From positions 42,483,695 through 42,547,694 of the forward strand of contig CM049316.1 of assembly GCA_026874595.1 (NCBI GenBank): DNA of 64,000 bases, written 5' to 3'. The DNA is from Sipunculus nudus (taxonomy: Eukaryota > Annelida > Sipuncula > Golfingiida > Sipunculidae). Position numbers and translations under genes: made by a program. Under the pieces are notes generated by a model. It ran no database searches. It saw only the letters and a program-made list of their open reading frames with translations, and was not told where the DNA came from. Shown in pieces: positions 25,035 through 62,795 of this stretch; positions within the stretch are counted from its first letter, which is position 1, and the number at the start of each line of letters is the position of its first letter.

Positions 25035-26380
25035 TACACATCTGCATATTAATTATCTTTATACATAATACATACATCTGTCTCCATATTTCACGACAAT
25101 GTGATTCATATGGAAGAGTAATGAATATCTCAGTTTATCTATAAATTACCATATTTCCTGGTTTTATATCATATAAATTTAATATAACCATAACAAAATT
25201 AATGTCTAATACTCATATCTTAAAAACAATATGGACAATTTCCTGGTTGACTGCTTGTACAGTTAGGGACACAATAACAATATACCAGTATATAGGTAAT
25301 ATTTTGTCATGGCAATGGCCTAATTGACCATATTTGGAAATCTGGGTATCCCATCCCTGAATGCAATTTAGCTATAAATATTGCATTACATCAATAGTCT
25401 TATTTATACATCAATAGGTCTAAATTTACAAATAAATGTACACTTTCACTAACAACAGTATCCATTGCTAACTCTTTCTCATACAATATACAATTATTTA
25501 TTTATAACATGAATAATACATATTGCACTAGTCTTGGTCCATGGATCATGAATACTGAGCTGGTCCTCAGTCTACACTGGTGGGGGTACTTGGCAAAACA
25601 AGGCTACAGATAACACATTAACCTGTACACAAGAAAAAATTGTCTGTATTAAGAAATGCTGCACATGACTAGGATTACAGAAAATGTCTTGTTCGTAATA
25701 TAACTCAACACTTGAATGTGTTTGTGTGTTTTTGTAGATATGTTTACATTATGATGAATACTTCTACTCATGCAGATATTCAGAAATCTGTGTTGTGTAA
25801 AATACATATTGAATAAGTTAGGTAAACTACAGTTCCTAGAAATATATATATTTATATATATATATATATAATTAAGCAGGCTTTATGTAGCTTTTTTATG
25901 GTATAATTGTTTATCAATTTTTTGTTGAATCAGCGAAAACTGTACAGATGCATACTGCAGGAAATTGGAAACAAACAACAAAACTTTACATTCCTGATAA
26001 TATATCAGTTCATGATCATCACTTACAACTGAGAATAAAAGCAAAAATTCAGTTCCTGAGACTTATGTATTTAAAATTCTAACTTTTCAGGGCATTCCTC
26101 CCTCTTTTATGTATATATCTTTTGTATATATTTGTTAAGTACTCAATATATCTAGTATTTGTTATAAATTTGAAGTTCAGACTTTTAATAAGGTAAGTAC
26201 ACTGGTTCTTTTGTCAGGGAGTTTTTTTGTAACACGAAAGTAGTTTACAGTCAATACAACTAATTCTGTGAATGAATGACAAGAACCAACATTTAAATGA
26301 ATGTATGCTGTCACAGACAAGCACCTGCCTAGATCTAACATGAATATTCATGATCATGACCAGAGGATTGGATGGAATGC
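25035..26380 (-). other. Probable 3' UTR of the V-ATPase subunit d gene
   Basis: AT-rich non-coding sequence after the stop codon. The extent depends on which poly(A) signal is used. Nothing else recognised. Confidence 0.4.
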
Positions 26381-42776
<16,396 letters not shown>

Positions 42777-42990
42777 CTTGACAGAACTCTCTGATCACTC
42801 AGACCACCGTGACAGTGAAGATGGCGAAATCATGTGACAGTTCAACATCGCTTGTAAAACTAAGCGCGATTGGTTGATTTCAGCAACCGGTTCTCCACCA
42901 ATAGCCAATAGATACGAGCGTTCTTTTGGAGGCCCCCACATGGGGGACCTGTGAGGCTATATAAACCGTGAAACCACACCGTATCGGCCT
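42777..42990. promoter_or_regulatory. Shared bidirectional promoter of V-ATPase subunit d and AHCY
   Basis: The two start codons (42776 minus, 43047 plus) face away from each other. Between them lie AAGATGGCG (YY1-type, 42818-42826), TCATGTGAC (42830-42838, an M-box/CLEAR-like E-box), an inverted CCAAT (ATTGG 42869-42873), two direct CCAAT boxes (42898-42902, 42905-42909) and the AHCY TATA box. CCAAT boxes in both orientations suit a divergent promoter. V-ATPase genes belong to the TFEB/CLEAR network in vertebrates; whether that applies here is inference. Confidence 0.75.
42958..42965 (+). promoter_or_regulatory. AHCY TATA box
   Basis: TATATAAA. Thirty to 31 bp downstream begins the pyrimidine run CCTCTCTC (42988-42995) followed by G, a 5'TOP-like transcription start. 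The resulting 5' UTR would be about 58 nt. Confidence 0.75.
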
Positions 42991-43046
42991 CTCTCGCTCA
43001 CACACCAGAAACAGACGGGTCGGAACTGACACTGACAGTATTAGCA

Positions 43047-52799
<9,753 letters not shown>

Positions 52800-53156
52800 C
52801 CAGATTATCAAAATACCACCTATGACACTAAACTATTGCACAAGATGGGACCTGCTTTCATGGAGTAGGGATATGAATGTTGTAAAACAGGGTTGTTTAT
52901 AAATACATGTGGCATGTAGGTAATTTGGGGTGCACCCCCTTTCAAGGACATATCGTGTTAAGGTTCTTACTGTTAAGTCTTTATCTGTGTGTGTGTGTGT
53001 ATGGATGGAGGGTGGGTTTCCGTTTATTGAAACAACAGGTGTTGTTTACAGCCAGAGAGTGCTTACTGGTACAACATGAATCAATGAAGCTGCCAGTTTA
53101 ATTGGTACAAGCTAGATTGATTCCGACTGTTGTCTATGTCCGTTGTCCATGATATT

Positions 53157-53162
53157 AATAAA
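53157..53162 (+). terminator. AHCY poly(A) signal
   Basis: AATAAA 358 nt after the stop codon, followed by a GT-rich stretch (about 53170-53200), the usual downstream element. Confidence 0.7.
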
Positions 53163-53691
53163 GTGAGTCTTCGTATTGTTGAGTTTCTGTCGTGTTATGA
53201 GATGAAAGGGAATGCATCTGATTGGAGCAAGGGGAACCCTTCCCTTTTGAAAAGGCCATGAAACATGACCCCCCCCCCCAAGGTCTGGGAATACTGTTTT
53301 GAAAAGATAATCCTTAATCTTACATCCTTAAACATTTTTTCGAAAAAAAGTGAAGGATTATAATATTTAAAAGTATCAGTGCTTTTATTTTAAAGACCTT
53401 GAAGTGCTTCAAGAAGGTGGTTTAAAATGTGCCTTAAAAAGTTTTCCATTTTAAAGGGAGAGTAAGGTTGAAGCTGTATGTGGGTTATCCCCCCCCCTTC
53501 CATTTCCATGATAAGTGCAGGAATTTCACTAAAAAATGAGGAATTATGTGATTGTCAAACTTTGCCATGAATTTAATGGACTATGGGGCGAAATTCTTTA
53601 CCAGGAAATGGTGGATAAGCATTCAAGAAATTTGTCATTACCCTTGTGTAAAGAGCATTGTCGTCCCCTTTTATACCTAAAGAATTCAGTG

Positions 53692-53860
53692 GTAACCCCG
53701 AGAGCCATGAAATCAACCTTGTAACCCTGAGAGCCATGTAATCAACCTTGTAACCCAGAGAGCCATGAAATCAACCTTGTAACCTCGAGAGCCATGAAAT
53801 CAACCTTGTAACCCCGAGAGCCATGAAATCAACCTTGTAACCCCGAGAGCCATGAAATCA
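53692..53860 (+). repeat. 29-bp minisatellite, six copies
   Basis: The unit begins GTAACCCCGAGAGCC and ends ATGAAATCAACCTT. Copies start at 53692, 53721, 53750, 53779, 53808 and 53837 (last one partial), differing by one or two bases. Intergenic, about 0.5 kb beyond the AHCY poly(A) signal. Confidence 0.9.
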
Positions 53861-53953
53861 GACTTTGGGACAGTGTGAACGCTGTAAAACTTTCAGCCCC
53901 TCTATGGGGTCACCATAATAGGTTTTTAAGTTTTTTTTTTTTTCAAACTGAGG

Positions 53954-54256
53954 CTACAGTGCACCGACGCCCGCACCTACGCGAGTGCTGGGTTTCTTTT
54001 CAGATTTCGCAAGTAACATGTGACCTGCCTTGAACCGTCGGTTGTTCTCTCCTTGTATGCTAAATCTTTTTGGTTCTTCTGCGAGCTGATAAATGAAAGC
54101 CCAGTTCTGTGGAAGCATAGTACTTGAGAATGACCTCATATCCTGCATCAGATAAGTGACCTGGAGAAGTGGCCCATGGGTCCTGACACTAGGCTGATGA
54201 GCTTTCCACGTATATAATGCCCTTACAGCAAGTGAGAACCGAATCACTGATATCAT
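53954..54256 (-). CDS. Unrecognised 100-codon ORF
   Basis: ATG-initiated and without low complexity (begins MISVIRFSLAVRALYTWKAH). It is in a locally less AT-rich block (53.95-54.5 kb). I recognise no domain. It could be a transposon-derived fragment or chance; there is no promoter or splice context to support expression. Confidence 0.15.
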   Translation of the reverse strand: MISVIRFSLAVRALYTWKAHQPSVRTHGPLLQVTYLMQDMRSFSSTMLPQNWAFIYQLAEEPKRFSIQGENNRRFKAGHMLLAKSEKKPSTRVGAGVGAL

Positions 54257-54299
54257 CTTGTAACATCCCCACTCTCATCTATCACTAGCTGATGTATGT

Positions 54300-55257
54300 C
54301 CAGTTGTCAATTAACTGACCATCTGCTATCAGCCAATCGCAGGAAGCCAGCTAATTGGGCTAAACCCTCTGGACGGAGAAGGGCTCTCTGTATATTTTGA
54401 TCGAGCAGTTGAGCTTGAAGGCTGCCCCAACCCTCTGAGGCAGCCATGGGTATGGCTTCATTCCAGGGTTGGTTTAGGCCGTGCCTAGGCCTACTTCCTG
54501 GTGTGTCCGCCCACTTAAAATAGCGGTCCTGCTACCCACCTGGGTATGTACATTTTAATTTCATATTTAACTACATCAGAAATAATGCAGTTTGATAATT
54601 ACTCTACTATTACTCTAATAAGGTTTAGAGTTTATATTATATTTCCATTAAACAGTGTTGTTTTATTTCTTTAAATTGTGCAAGTATACTGTCCACCCCC
54701 AAATTTCACCCAGAATTAGAAAGCAAACTACAATCTCACGGCCTGGTTTTGTTCAACTTTGGCCAACTGGGATTTGATTTAACATTTTATTAGTTTTGCT
54801 GCAATACAAATTCAATAATTGGTGAAGTAATCCTGTGACATTATTCCGGTTTTCAGTCTCAAAATTACCAAAAATATTTATGGAACGGAAGTTGTGGGCC
54901 CGAAATCAGGAAAGATATTTAAGCTAGAGACTTTTGTCAAGGATGTATCTTTATTTAATCTAAATTCAATGGTATACTATGAATTAGGTAAAAAATTTAG
55001 TAATTTTTTTAAATTATTAGCATTAGTGGCATTGGCTGGACAGAATTTGCAATCAGGTTTTATCTCTCTTTTTATGTGGAGCATACTGTTTCCAGCAAAA
55101 TGTTCTTGCCGTACTTCTCTAAGACATCCTGTTTGGACTTCGACCCTTATATAGCGTTCGAGCCTGGATTGGCTACAGGAGACTCCGAGTTAGTGTACAT
55201 TTTATATTAAAGAGTTCTTGTCTTCAATCCTTAAATCTGATGACTGAATGTGACCTA
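54300..55257. other. Intergenic, nothing recognised
   Basis: Non-coding on both strands as far as I can tell; no clear repeat structure. Confidence 0.4.
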
Positions 55258-55750
55258 ATTGTATCCGCCAAAACATGATTTGCGGATACTATGTTTTTGC
55301 GTGGGTTCCGCCGCCGACACCGCCGTATTCGTTTCCGGAGAACTCCTCTGAGACCCTTGGACCGATCTTTCTGAAACCCGGTATAGTTGTTCTCTCACAT
55401 ATGTAGTTGTGCGTAACAAAGACAGGTGGCGCCACCTACAATCCTTTCTGTGCCTTATGAATCTGGGTGTCTTTTAGATACCAGCCCATATCTCAGAAGT
55501 GGTTCAATGTATTGAGCTGAAATTTTGCATGCCCATAGATCTTGGATCTCTCCATCTCGTAATGGAGACTGGTGGCACATCCTACGATACTTGCGTAGCG
55601 TCCATCTGTACATTTGCCATCTGTTCTTCTTTGTGTTTTTTTTTTTCAGCGTATTGGGTAGAAATTGTGCATGTCCATAGATCCTCGAAACCTCCATATC
55701 GTAAAGAAGACTGATGCGCCATTCCGATCCTCTGTCATTAGAGAGTCTAC
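55258..55750 (-). mobile_element. Palindrome-satellite element (family 1), inverted truncated copy
   Basis: On the plus strand it begins with the family's terminal hairpin in reverse (55261-55289, arms GTATCCGCCAAAA and ATTTGCGGATAC). The family's conserved GGAGAACTCCTCTGAGACC segment (reverse sense) and GGTGGCGCCACC at 55425-55436 follow. Later sequence fades into diverged half-units. The left end is not found. Confidence 0.65.
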
Positions 55751-56399
55751 GACCGGCTTACTGTCTGTCAGAGTGCCGTTACATCCTTCAGCGAGGAACG
55801 CACTTCAAGGCTCAATGAGGATGCAAATATTTTCTTCATTTCTGACAATGCCTCATGGCCTACAGGTACTTTGTCAATTGACATAAACCAGACTAATTGT
55901 TTGCTTTATAGTATACTTTCTAACAACACCAAACATGAACGAGAAAAGTTCCGTTTTAACTCAGCATATTGGTAAATCCCTCCACATGTTTGTTGAATTT
56001 ATGACCGCATGAATACACGGGTTACTGGACGCAGCCAACTGGTACGCGATACAGGAAATAACTCGTTGCCATAGAGACGGAGTTCATGTTTTGGTTGTGA
56101 GTTCACATCAATCTCTTGTGTTAATTCATCATTCGTTGCCTTATGTTAAGATTGTGGGCTGTTAACTACAATATATATGCAACAGGATAAAGACTACTGT
56201 GATGCATTCCTCGATATTACTTATATCACGACTCAAGTAGGCTTATAAGCCCAATTATTACTTCCTATTGAGCATGGTTGTCAAGGCTAAAGTTTGCCAT
56301 GACTTTTTTATAGTCTGGCCTACATCACTTTCATGATTAAAATTAAATATGTATTCGGAGCCATACGCTGACAGAAATACCTAGGGGGCAGGGGAACCA

Positions 56400-56401
<2 letters not shown>

Positions 56402-56468
<67 letters not shown>

Positions 56469-56476
56469 TATATATA

Positions 56477-56554
<78 letters not shown>
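56402..56554. repeat. (AT)n-(GA)n compound microsatellite
   Basis: About 110 bp of interrupted TA repeats followed by about 40 bp of GA. Confidence 0.95.
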
Positions 56555-56561
<7 letters not shown>

Positions 56562-56734
56562 AAAAGTATCTTTGAGGGGGAGGAGGACACATGCATTGTA
56601 AGGAATTTTTTATTTATAATGTAGTCAAAATTAAGTATTCGGGGACACTTTCCTTGGTATTTTTAATGCATTTCCTTTAAACTTTGGTGTAAATATGACC
56701 TGACCTTTTTGTAAAGAAGATAAAGCATTTTTGG

Positions 56735-58317
56735 GTATTTCTACAGAAAACGTCGCATTTCAAGGGTTTTCTTTGTGATTTTTTTTTAATCTTGATTTTA
56801 ATATAACAAAACTTAATTTGTAGAAAAATATCGTTAGAATTGTAAAATAATGCAAGTAGTGCACTTTTCAGTTTCCTTTTTTTATAAATAGTCCAGGTAA
56901 GGGGAAAATATTAACCTTTTTCTCGACACCGTGACACGCAGTAAAATCTCACTTGCACATTTCAGAAATTGTTTTGACTAGATTTTTTTTTTGTTTTTCG
57001 ATAAAATTAAAATTAATAGCCTTTGATAAAATCAGAACATAAATTTCAGTTATGAATTTAACAAAAAAAAGTGTGTAAAAAAGAACATATTTTCTTCTTT
57101 TTAATAAACTTTTGAAAACAAAAAATGTCTCTATTCCTATTTTTGCTTCCAGAGGGTTGCATTTGCAGGGATTTACCAGACAAAGTACTTTGGTACATCT
57201 ACCTTCAGAATTTAAGTCGAAATACCTTGATAATTTTTTTTGAATGCACAAAAAATAAAATTTAAACATAGTTTTAAATCCTCTGGGTAACGGTGTTGAG
57301 TATAGATAACGGTGTTGAGCATAGGTAACGGAGTCGAGCTTCTGAGGTAAAAATAACCGTAGTGACTACTTGAATACCAGTATTATGTATTAAAACAAGC
57401 AAATGCCTGTTTGAAAAGAAGAAACGCAAATGTTTATAATATTTAGCCAAAAAATATGTTTCAAATTCTATTTCAATAATTTGGATTTAATACCAAGTTC
57501 TCGACACCGTTACCTTGCTCTCGACACCGTTATTTTTCATGCAGGTAACGGTTTCGAGTGGCAATGGTGCTGAGATTTTTTCATCTATACGTTATATGCA
57601 GGACAAAAATTACATCCATACCGTCCCTAAGAGGGCAGCACGAGTTATCACTACATGAACAACAAGAGGAAGCCATTTTCGAAGTGTTATATGTGACGGT
57701 TAATTTTTCGCAGGTGTAACGGTGTCGAGTCCTAATAGACATACGGTGATTTTTTTAACCCTTTAATGATTAACAGAGAACACTGATAGGACAGTTACTA
57801 AATTTAATTGTAGATTATGTGTACAAAATATCCTGACCTCTAATAAACGCTGTTCCCTGCATCATCAAAGTGGTTTCTGTTCACGCACTGCAAGGTCAAA
57901 AGGTCAGGTAACGGTGCCGAGAATATTTTGGGAGACATACTTTTTATATCCATATTTTTGTAATAAAAACAAAACGGTCAGGAAAAATCAAGCAAAAATA
58001 TCATCGTAATAAACTTTCACCGCTGTGACAACGTGGAAAACAAAATCTATATAAATGGAACAGTGGTTACCGAAAAACGCTGTTTTGAATTCAAGATCCG
58101 AGAGAAAGGGACAACGGAAATTTAAGGGTATTGTAACATTTGCAGCTTTTTTTCTGTATGTATTTCTGCCCCGATTTAAATTATTTTTTATCTCATAATA
58201 ATGGTTATATCTTTAGCAACAATCTGAATGGTTATTCATGTCATTTTAGCATTTGCTAATTTCTCAGTAACAAATATAGTTTCGGGACATGAAATGCGAC
58301 ATTTTTTGTAGAAATAC
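56735..58317. mobile_element. Inverted-repeat element carrying nine copies of GGTAACGGTGTCGAG
   Basis: Arms at 56735-56762 and 58290-58317 are inverted repeats matching at 26 of 28 positions (GTATTTCTACA...GTCGCATTTCA). Between them the 15-bp motif or close variants occur at 57286, 57305, 57324, 57544, 57716 and 57907 on plus and at 56922, 57500 and 57520 on minus, plus a weaker one near 57561. No protein is encoded. Terminal repeats with many internal motif copies suggest a non-autonomous DNA transposon with clustered transposase-binding sites. Superfamily unknown; true ends may lie further out. Confidence 0.6.
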
Positions 58318-59563
58318 TCTTTTATACTTTTTAGAAAGCATTGTATTCTCTACTGTATCCAAACGTTTTGCTGTTTGTCTGAAATTCCTGGGGTGTGTGA
58401 ATGTAACTCCTCTTGTTGAAAATAACAGACTTAAGCCATCGGAGTAATGCTTGGAAGGGCAAATATTATAACCAGAAGATGTGGAATGTTCAAACTTATG
58501 CGTATATACAATATAGTTTCGGGTAAACTCTTTGTAGACCCAAAAATTAGGTCACTGTGAACCATATTTTTTTGCTATGCCACTCCGTAGGGTGTCATAT
58601 TTAGATTATGATTACTTATAGGCCATGAGCTTCTTTTACCTATAATAGTTTTATCACTTAAGCTTCTAGTTATATAATGTATTCTTGCAACACACACTGC
58701 CAGTTATCGGCGACAGATGTCGCCATGGTCTGTTCAGCTTAAGGAAAACGTGGGTTTATGTGCACGGGGACTGGGCCCTGATGTGACTGGCTGGTGCAAA
58801 GTGTGACATCACAGGCAAAATTTAGAAATGACTTAAATCTAGCAATACATGTTGATTTTTCCTTCCCTGAAAATTCGGGACTGACAGTGTCAGAAATACT
58901 AAGCTTTTGATGATATATAAATTCTAGTCACAAGGGATTTCCCTGTGTGTGACGTCACTACCGACTTGGACAGTGTTCATAGATGTGCCAATAGTTTTTG
59001 AACAAATCACACAATGTTTTTTTTTTTTTTTTTTTTGTGGAAAAATAAATAGAAATCCTCCAGGAATTGGGTTCATCTTATATAAAATCTACATTAATAA
59101 TTATTTTCATAGGCAAATTGTGTTACATGATAATAAAATGGGATTTGGAATACGTTTGCTTGATCTGAACCAGTGATGCGGTGTTGTACATCTGATACAC
59201 CTCTTCCCCAATCAATCTAAATTGCTGACCCGGTCACAGGACTCTCAGTTAAAGTGTTCATAGGCACGTAAAAGGGCACGTGGATATTACCAACTCTTTT
59301 GTGTTTCTGATTCAAGGAAAATTATTATGCTAAATTTGATATGATTGATGTAATTTGTCACGTTGGATAAACATTTTGTGACAATCAATGTGGAGCCATT
59401 GGGTCTTTTGAATGATAAATGAGTGAGTTTTTGGTAATTAACTGATTTTTTTAAAACTTGGAAAGACTGCCCTTTTCATATTGCTCTTAAAAATATAAAA
59501 TTAACTGTGCATATGCCTTTTATAGTTATTGCAGGTGGCATATTGTGCACGGTACAACTGATC
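58318..59563. other. Intergenic, nothing recognised
   Basis: AT-rich with poly-T; no coding exon or RNA gene seen. Confidence 0.4.
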
Positions 59564-59785
59564 CAGAAGCGGATCCGGGGGGGGGGGGGGGGTTCCAGCA
59601 GGTCCGGACCCCCCCCCCGCCTTTTTCACCCGAAGCAACCTTTTTTAGGAGGTTTTAGACGAAAAATTTGCCGCCTGGAACCCCCCCCCCCCTCCTTTCC
59701 GGACCTGATGACCTTTTTTTAGGATTTTCTTAGTCCTCCTAGGTTGGACCCCCCCCCCCTTTCCTGAATCCTGGATCCACCCCTG
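59564..59785. mobile_element. MITE with GGATCC-bearing inverted ends
   Basis: CAGAAGCGGATCC at the left and GGATCCACCCCTG at the right are imperfect inverted ends, each followed inward by G or C runs. A perfect 5-bp TGATC repeat flanks both sides (59559-59563, 59786-59790). Non-coding. Confidence 0.6.
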
Positions 59786-60248
59786 TGATCAAATCATGCA
59801 CATCAGGAACATAATTATATAACAAAGGGAAACTATATACAGTATGGGTATATATAAGTCTGAGGAGGGTGCTTTAGTACGAAGAATCCCAATCAAAGTT
59901 CATCTTGCAGGCAAGTCTCGTTTACTTGAGCATTTAAAATCCGTGAACATGCCTTCTTAAACCACTTCAACGGCGCAACGCATGCTTCAACATTTTGGTA
60001 GGGAAATGAAGAACAATTTTAATCAGACTGGAGGTTAAGGAGAAGTTTATAGATTTACACAATTTCTTTTAAAGTTTTATTCCCATCCTGCACAGGTGAG
60101 GTTTTCAAATGCGAAGGGATGCAAACTTCTGATACAGGTATTACATACTAGTATATACATGCATGGATGTTACATTTTATAACAAACGATGCAGTCAACT
60201 TTTGGAAATCTGATCTGTTGTGCATACATAATTTCCACACAGCTATAA

Positions 60249-61702
60249 GTAGGGTTGGGACGATATTGTTTTTAGCAGCCATAGCGATCATCCTTTGTCC
60301 ATCCTTTAACAAGAGTCAAATTGTAACCGTTAAACCTAGAAACTTCTATCTGTATATACATCTAGGGAGGTCCCAGGCAAATCTCCTTGGATACCTGAAA
60401 TCAGGTCATAGTGACCTATTAGACTGGAATATATTCTGCGACCTATATGAAAATATGTTTTTGCGGGCCCAGACAGTCAACAGGGCACAAATTGTATCTA
60501 TCCGGCCTAGAATCTTCTAACGTAACATTCATCGAGGTCTTAGTCAAATGTCTGTGGAAACATGAAATTAGGTCACTGTAACCTTTATTCTGTAACCTAT
60601 AGGAAAAAAAGATGTCATATGAGCACCCTGAATGTCATATGGGACAAATCGTATCGGTTAGGCCTATAATTTTCTAACGCAATATCCAGGAAGGTTTTAG
60701 GCAAATCTGCTTTGAAACCTGAAATATGGTCATGACGACCTATATTTTGTGACCTTCCGGTAGAAAAATATGTTTTTGAGCACCCAGATAGACGGGGCAC
60801 AAATTGTATCCATTAGGCCTTTAGTCTTCTAACGTAACACTATGGGAGATTCTGGGCAGGTGTCCTTGGAAACATGAAATTAAGTCATGGTAACCTATAT
60901 TCTGCGACCAATAGGTTAGGCATAGAATCTTCCAACGCAACATTCATGAAAGTTCTGGAAAAATCTCCCTGCCTTGCTTTGAAACTTGCTCATGGTGACG
61001 TAATGGGTTATATTCTGCGAGCTAAAAGCCAAAAATATGAATTTGAGCACCCAGACAGACAGGGTACAAATTGTATCCATTGTACTTGGAACCTTCCATT
61101 GTAAAATCCAGGGATGTCCTTGGCAAGTCTCTTTTGAATCCTGGAATTAGGTCACTAAATTCTTAGAATACATGTCAAATTTAGCCAAGCTTCATGGAAC
61201 ATGGGCCATTTCTTTTATATCATGATAATGATACAAAAATGTATCAAGATATGTTGTGATATTGTAATACTAGTATCTGGCCCTGTAGCTCCAGCACTTG
61301 TCACTGCATTACAACTGTTCGTACTTTCCGCAATGTTTCTGGGACTACCTATAAGTGAGAAAACCCCCAGTGTTTTCAAAGAACACAATTCAGTCCATTT
61401 GTCAAACACTGTCATTTTGAATAGACAATACAAAGTTTGGATATTATAATGATTACATTTTAGTTCTATTTATAGAATTTCATGTTATTAAAAGAAAGAA
61501 TATCCTTAAAAACAAATGATTTTCTGAACACAGACCCTGATGATCCCATTATTGTTAGGTAATAATCCTAAAAGAGCATGCTTGTGTCGACGAAACACAT
61601 CATGATTATTAGTGAGGTAATGATAACAGGGAAGTTTACGATATGATTATCACAGCTATCAGGTATTGTGATAATCCCTGATATTGGTTATCGTCAGAAC
61701 CC
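60249..61702. repeat. Degenerate tandem repeat element, about 155-bp unit
   Basis: At least four units share CTTCTAACGYAAC, GGTCA..GTAACCTAT.TTCTG and GAGCACCCAGA.AGAC.GGGCACAAATTGTATC (60.35-61.15 kb). The block is bracketed by AGGGTTGGGACGATA at 60252 and an approximate inverse (TTATCGTCAGAACCCT) near 61702, perhaps old transposon ends. The 117-codon ORF across it is a by-product. Confidence 0.45.
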
Positions 61703-61847
61703 TTTCCTCAATGCTTCAAGGTCTGACCGATGGACGGACAGACCATGAGTAGAGACACTATGGCTGCACTGCCTGCGCAGGAATGACGGAGCATGAATGA
61801 AAGTGAGGGGAGTTAAAAACACTGACTTCAGTATAGGTATGTAGCAT

Positions 61848-61853
61848 TTTATT
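61848..61853 (-). terminator. DYNLRB poly(A) signal
   Basis: AATAAA on the minus strand, 258 nt past the stop codon; the only well-placed signal. Confidence 0.55.
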
Positions 61854-62110
61854 CACAGAAAAAAAAACATAGATGTAAGAAACTACAGAATGCTGCATAC
61901 ACTACATACAGCTACAGTTTCTGGTATAATCACAGAAATACAAATAATGTATGGCATATAACTGTATATAACAGTAAATTATAGACAAGTACTTGTAGGC
62001 CTAGGTGTACTGCCTGTTGCTTCATGCAGGGTGTATGTTTTTAAATACATGTTTGAGAGTTGTATGTACATGTTAAATGTCCAAAATCAGATAACTTTAT
62101 CCTGGTTTCT

Positions 62111-62154
62111 TCATTCTGTTTGGCTTTGTATGACAATCAATAAGTAGTCTTTCT
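62111..62154 (-). CDS. DYNLRB1: DYNLRB last coding exon
   Basis: 44 bp, acceptor CTCTTTCAG|AGAAAG, stop TGA at 62113-62111. It encodes (E)[13 protein letters not shown], matching the human KDYFLIVIQNPTE. Too short for ORF detection. Confidence 0.93.
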
Positions 62155-62336
62155 CTGAAAGAGAAAAAAATACAAATATATACAATTAGTAAGTAATAAT
62201 ATGCGTGTATTTCAATTAAGTTTTGAAATTTTTGTTCTTGTTGAGAATTCTATCAATTATGGGTTAACTACTACTAAATATTCAGTAATGTTCAACTGCA
62301 TTTTACTGCATTTATATTTGAAAAGAATCAAGGATC

Positions 62337-62430
<94 letters not shown>

Positions 62431-62795
62431 TGAATGCTAACTTTTTAATTAAACATGAAAAGCTGAATGTTTAACAAAACCGATCTATTTTGCATTGATT
62501 TAGTGAAATAGGCAATCAGATCAGGTTAAATAATTTTGAAAACTGACAAAGTTTTCAGTTTCATAGGCCTTAGTGCAAACCCAATTATTTTTTTAGATCA
62601 TTCAGTTATGAAAGATCTAATGTATACCTGATGACACCATGATTTCATGTTTCTTGGATCTGAGGCGTAGGAATGTAAGGTCATTCTGTGGGTCAATGTC
62701 ACGAACACAGCTCTTGGCCTTGGCCGTCAACTGGTGAATCAGACCAGAGTACTGGACAGTCGTTGAGTTGTCAAGGGTTGTCCTGATTGGGATAC
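62111..62795 (-). CDS. DYNLRB1: Dynein light chain roadblock-type (DYNLRB), C-terminal exons (partial gene)
   Basis: Exons 62795-62628 and 62154-62111, joined in phase 1. They encode (G)[38 protein letters not shown], then [20 protein letters not shown] and QTE-stop. This covers roughly residues 27-96 of a 96-residue family and matches vertebrate DYNLRB1/2 strongly. Roadblock light chains form dimers on the dynein intermediate chain and act in retrograde microtubule and ciliary transport. The N-terminal exons (about 26 residues) are not found before base 64000 and must lie to the right. DYNLRB1 and DYNLRB2 cannot be told apart from this piece. Confidence 0.95.
62341..62427. repeat. (AT)n microsatellite in the last DYNLRB intron
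   Basis: About 87 bp of pure TA repeats. Confidence 0.95.
62628..62795 (-). CDS. DYNLRB1: DYNLRB penultimate coding exon
   Basis: 168 bp, acceptor ACCATCAG|GTATCC, donor TCAG|GTATAC. It carries the invariant [14 protein letters not shown] motif. Confidence 0.95.

Noticed and set aside
53692-53860. Six direct repeats resembling a CRISPR array
   Set aside because: The 29-bp units abut directly with no spacers, so it is a minisatellite.
60167-60520. 117-codon plus-strand ORF
   Set aside because: Lies across the start of a degenerate tandem repeat, and sibling units do not keep the frame.
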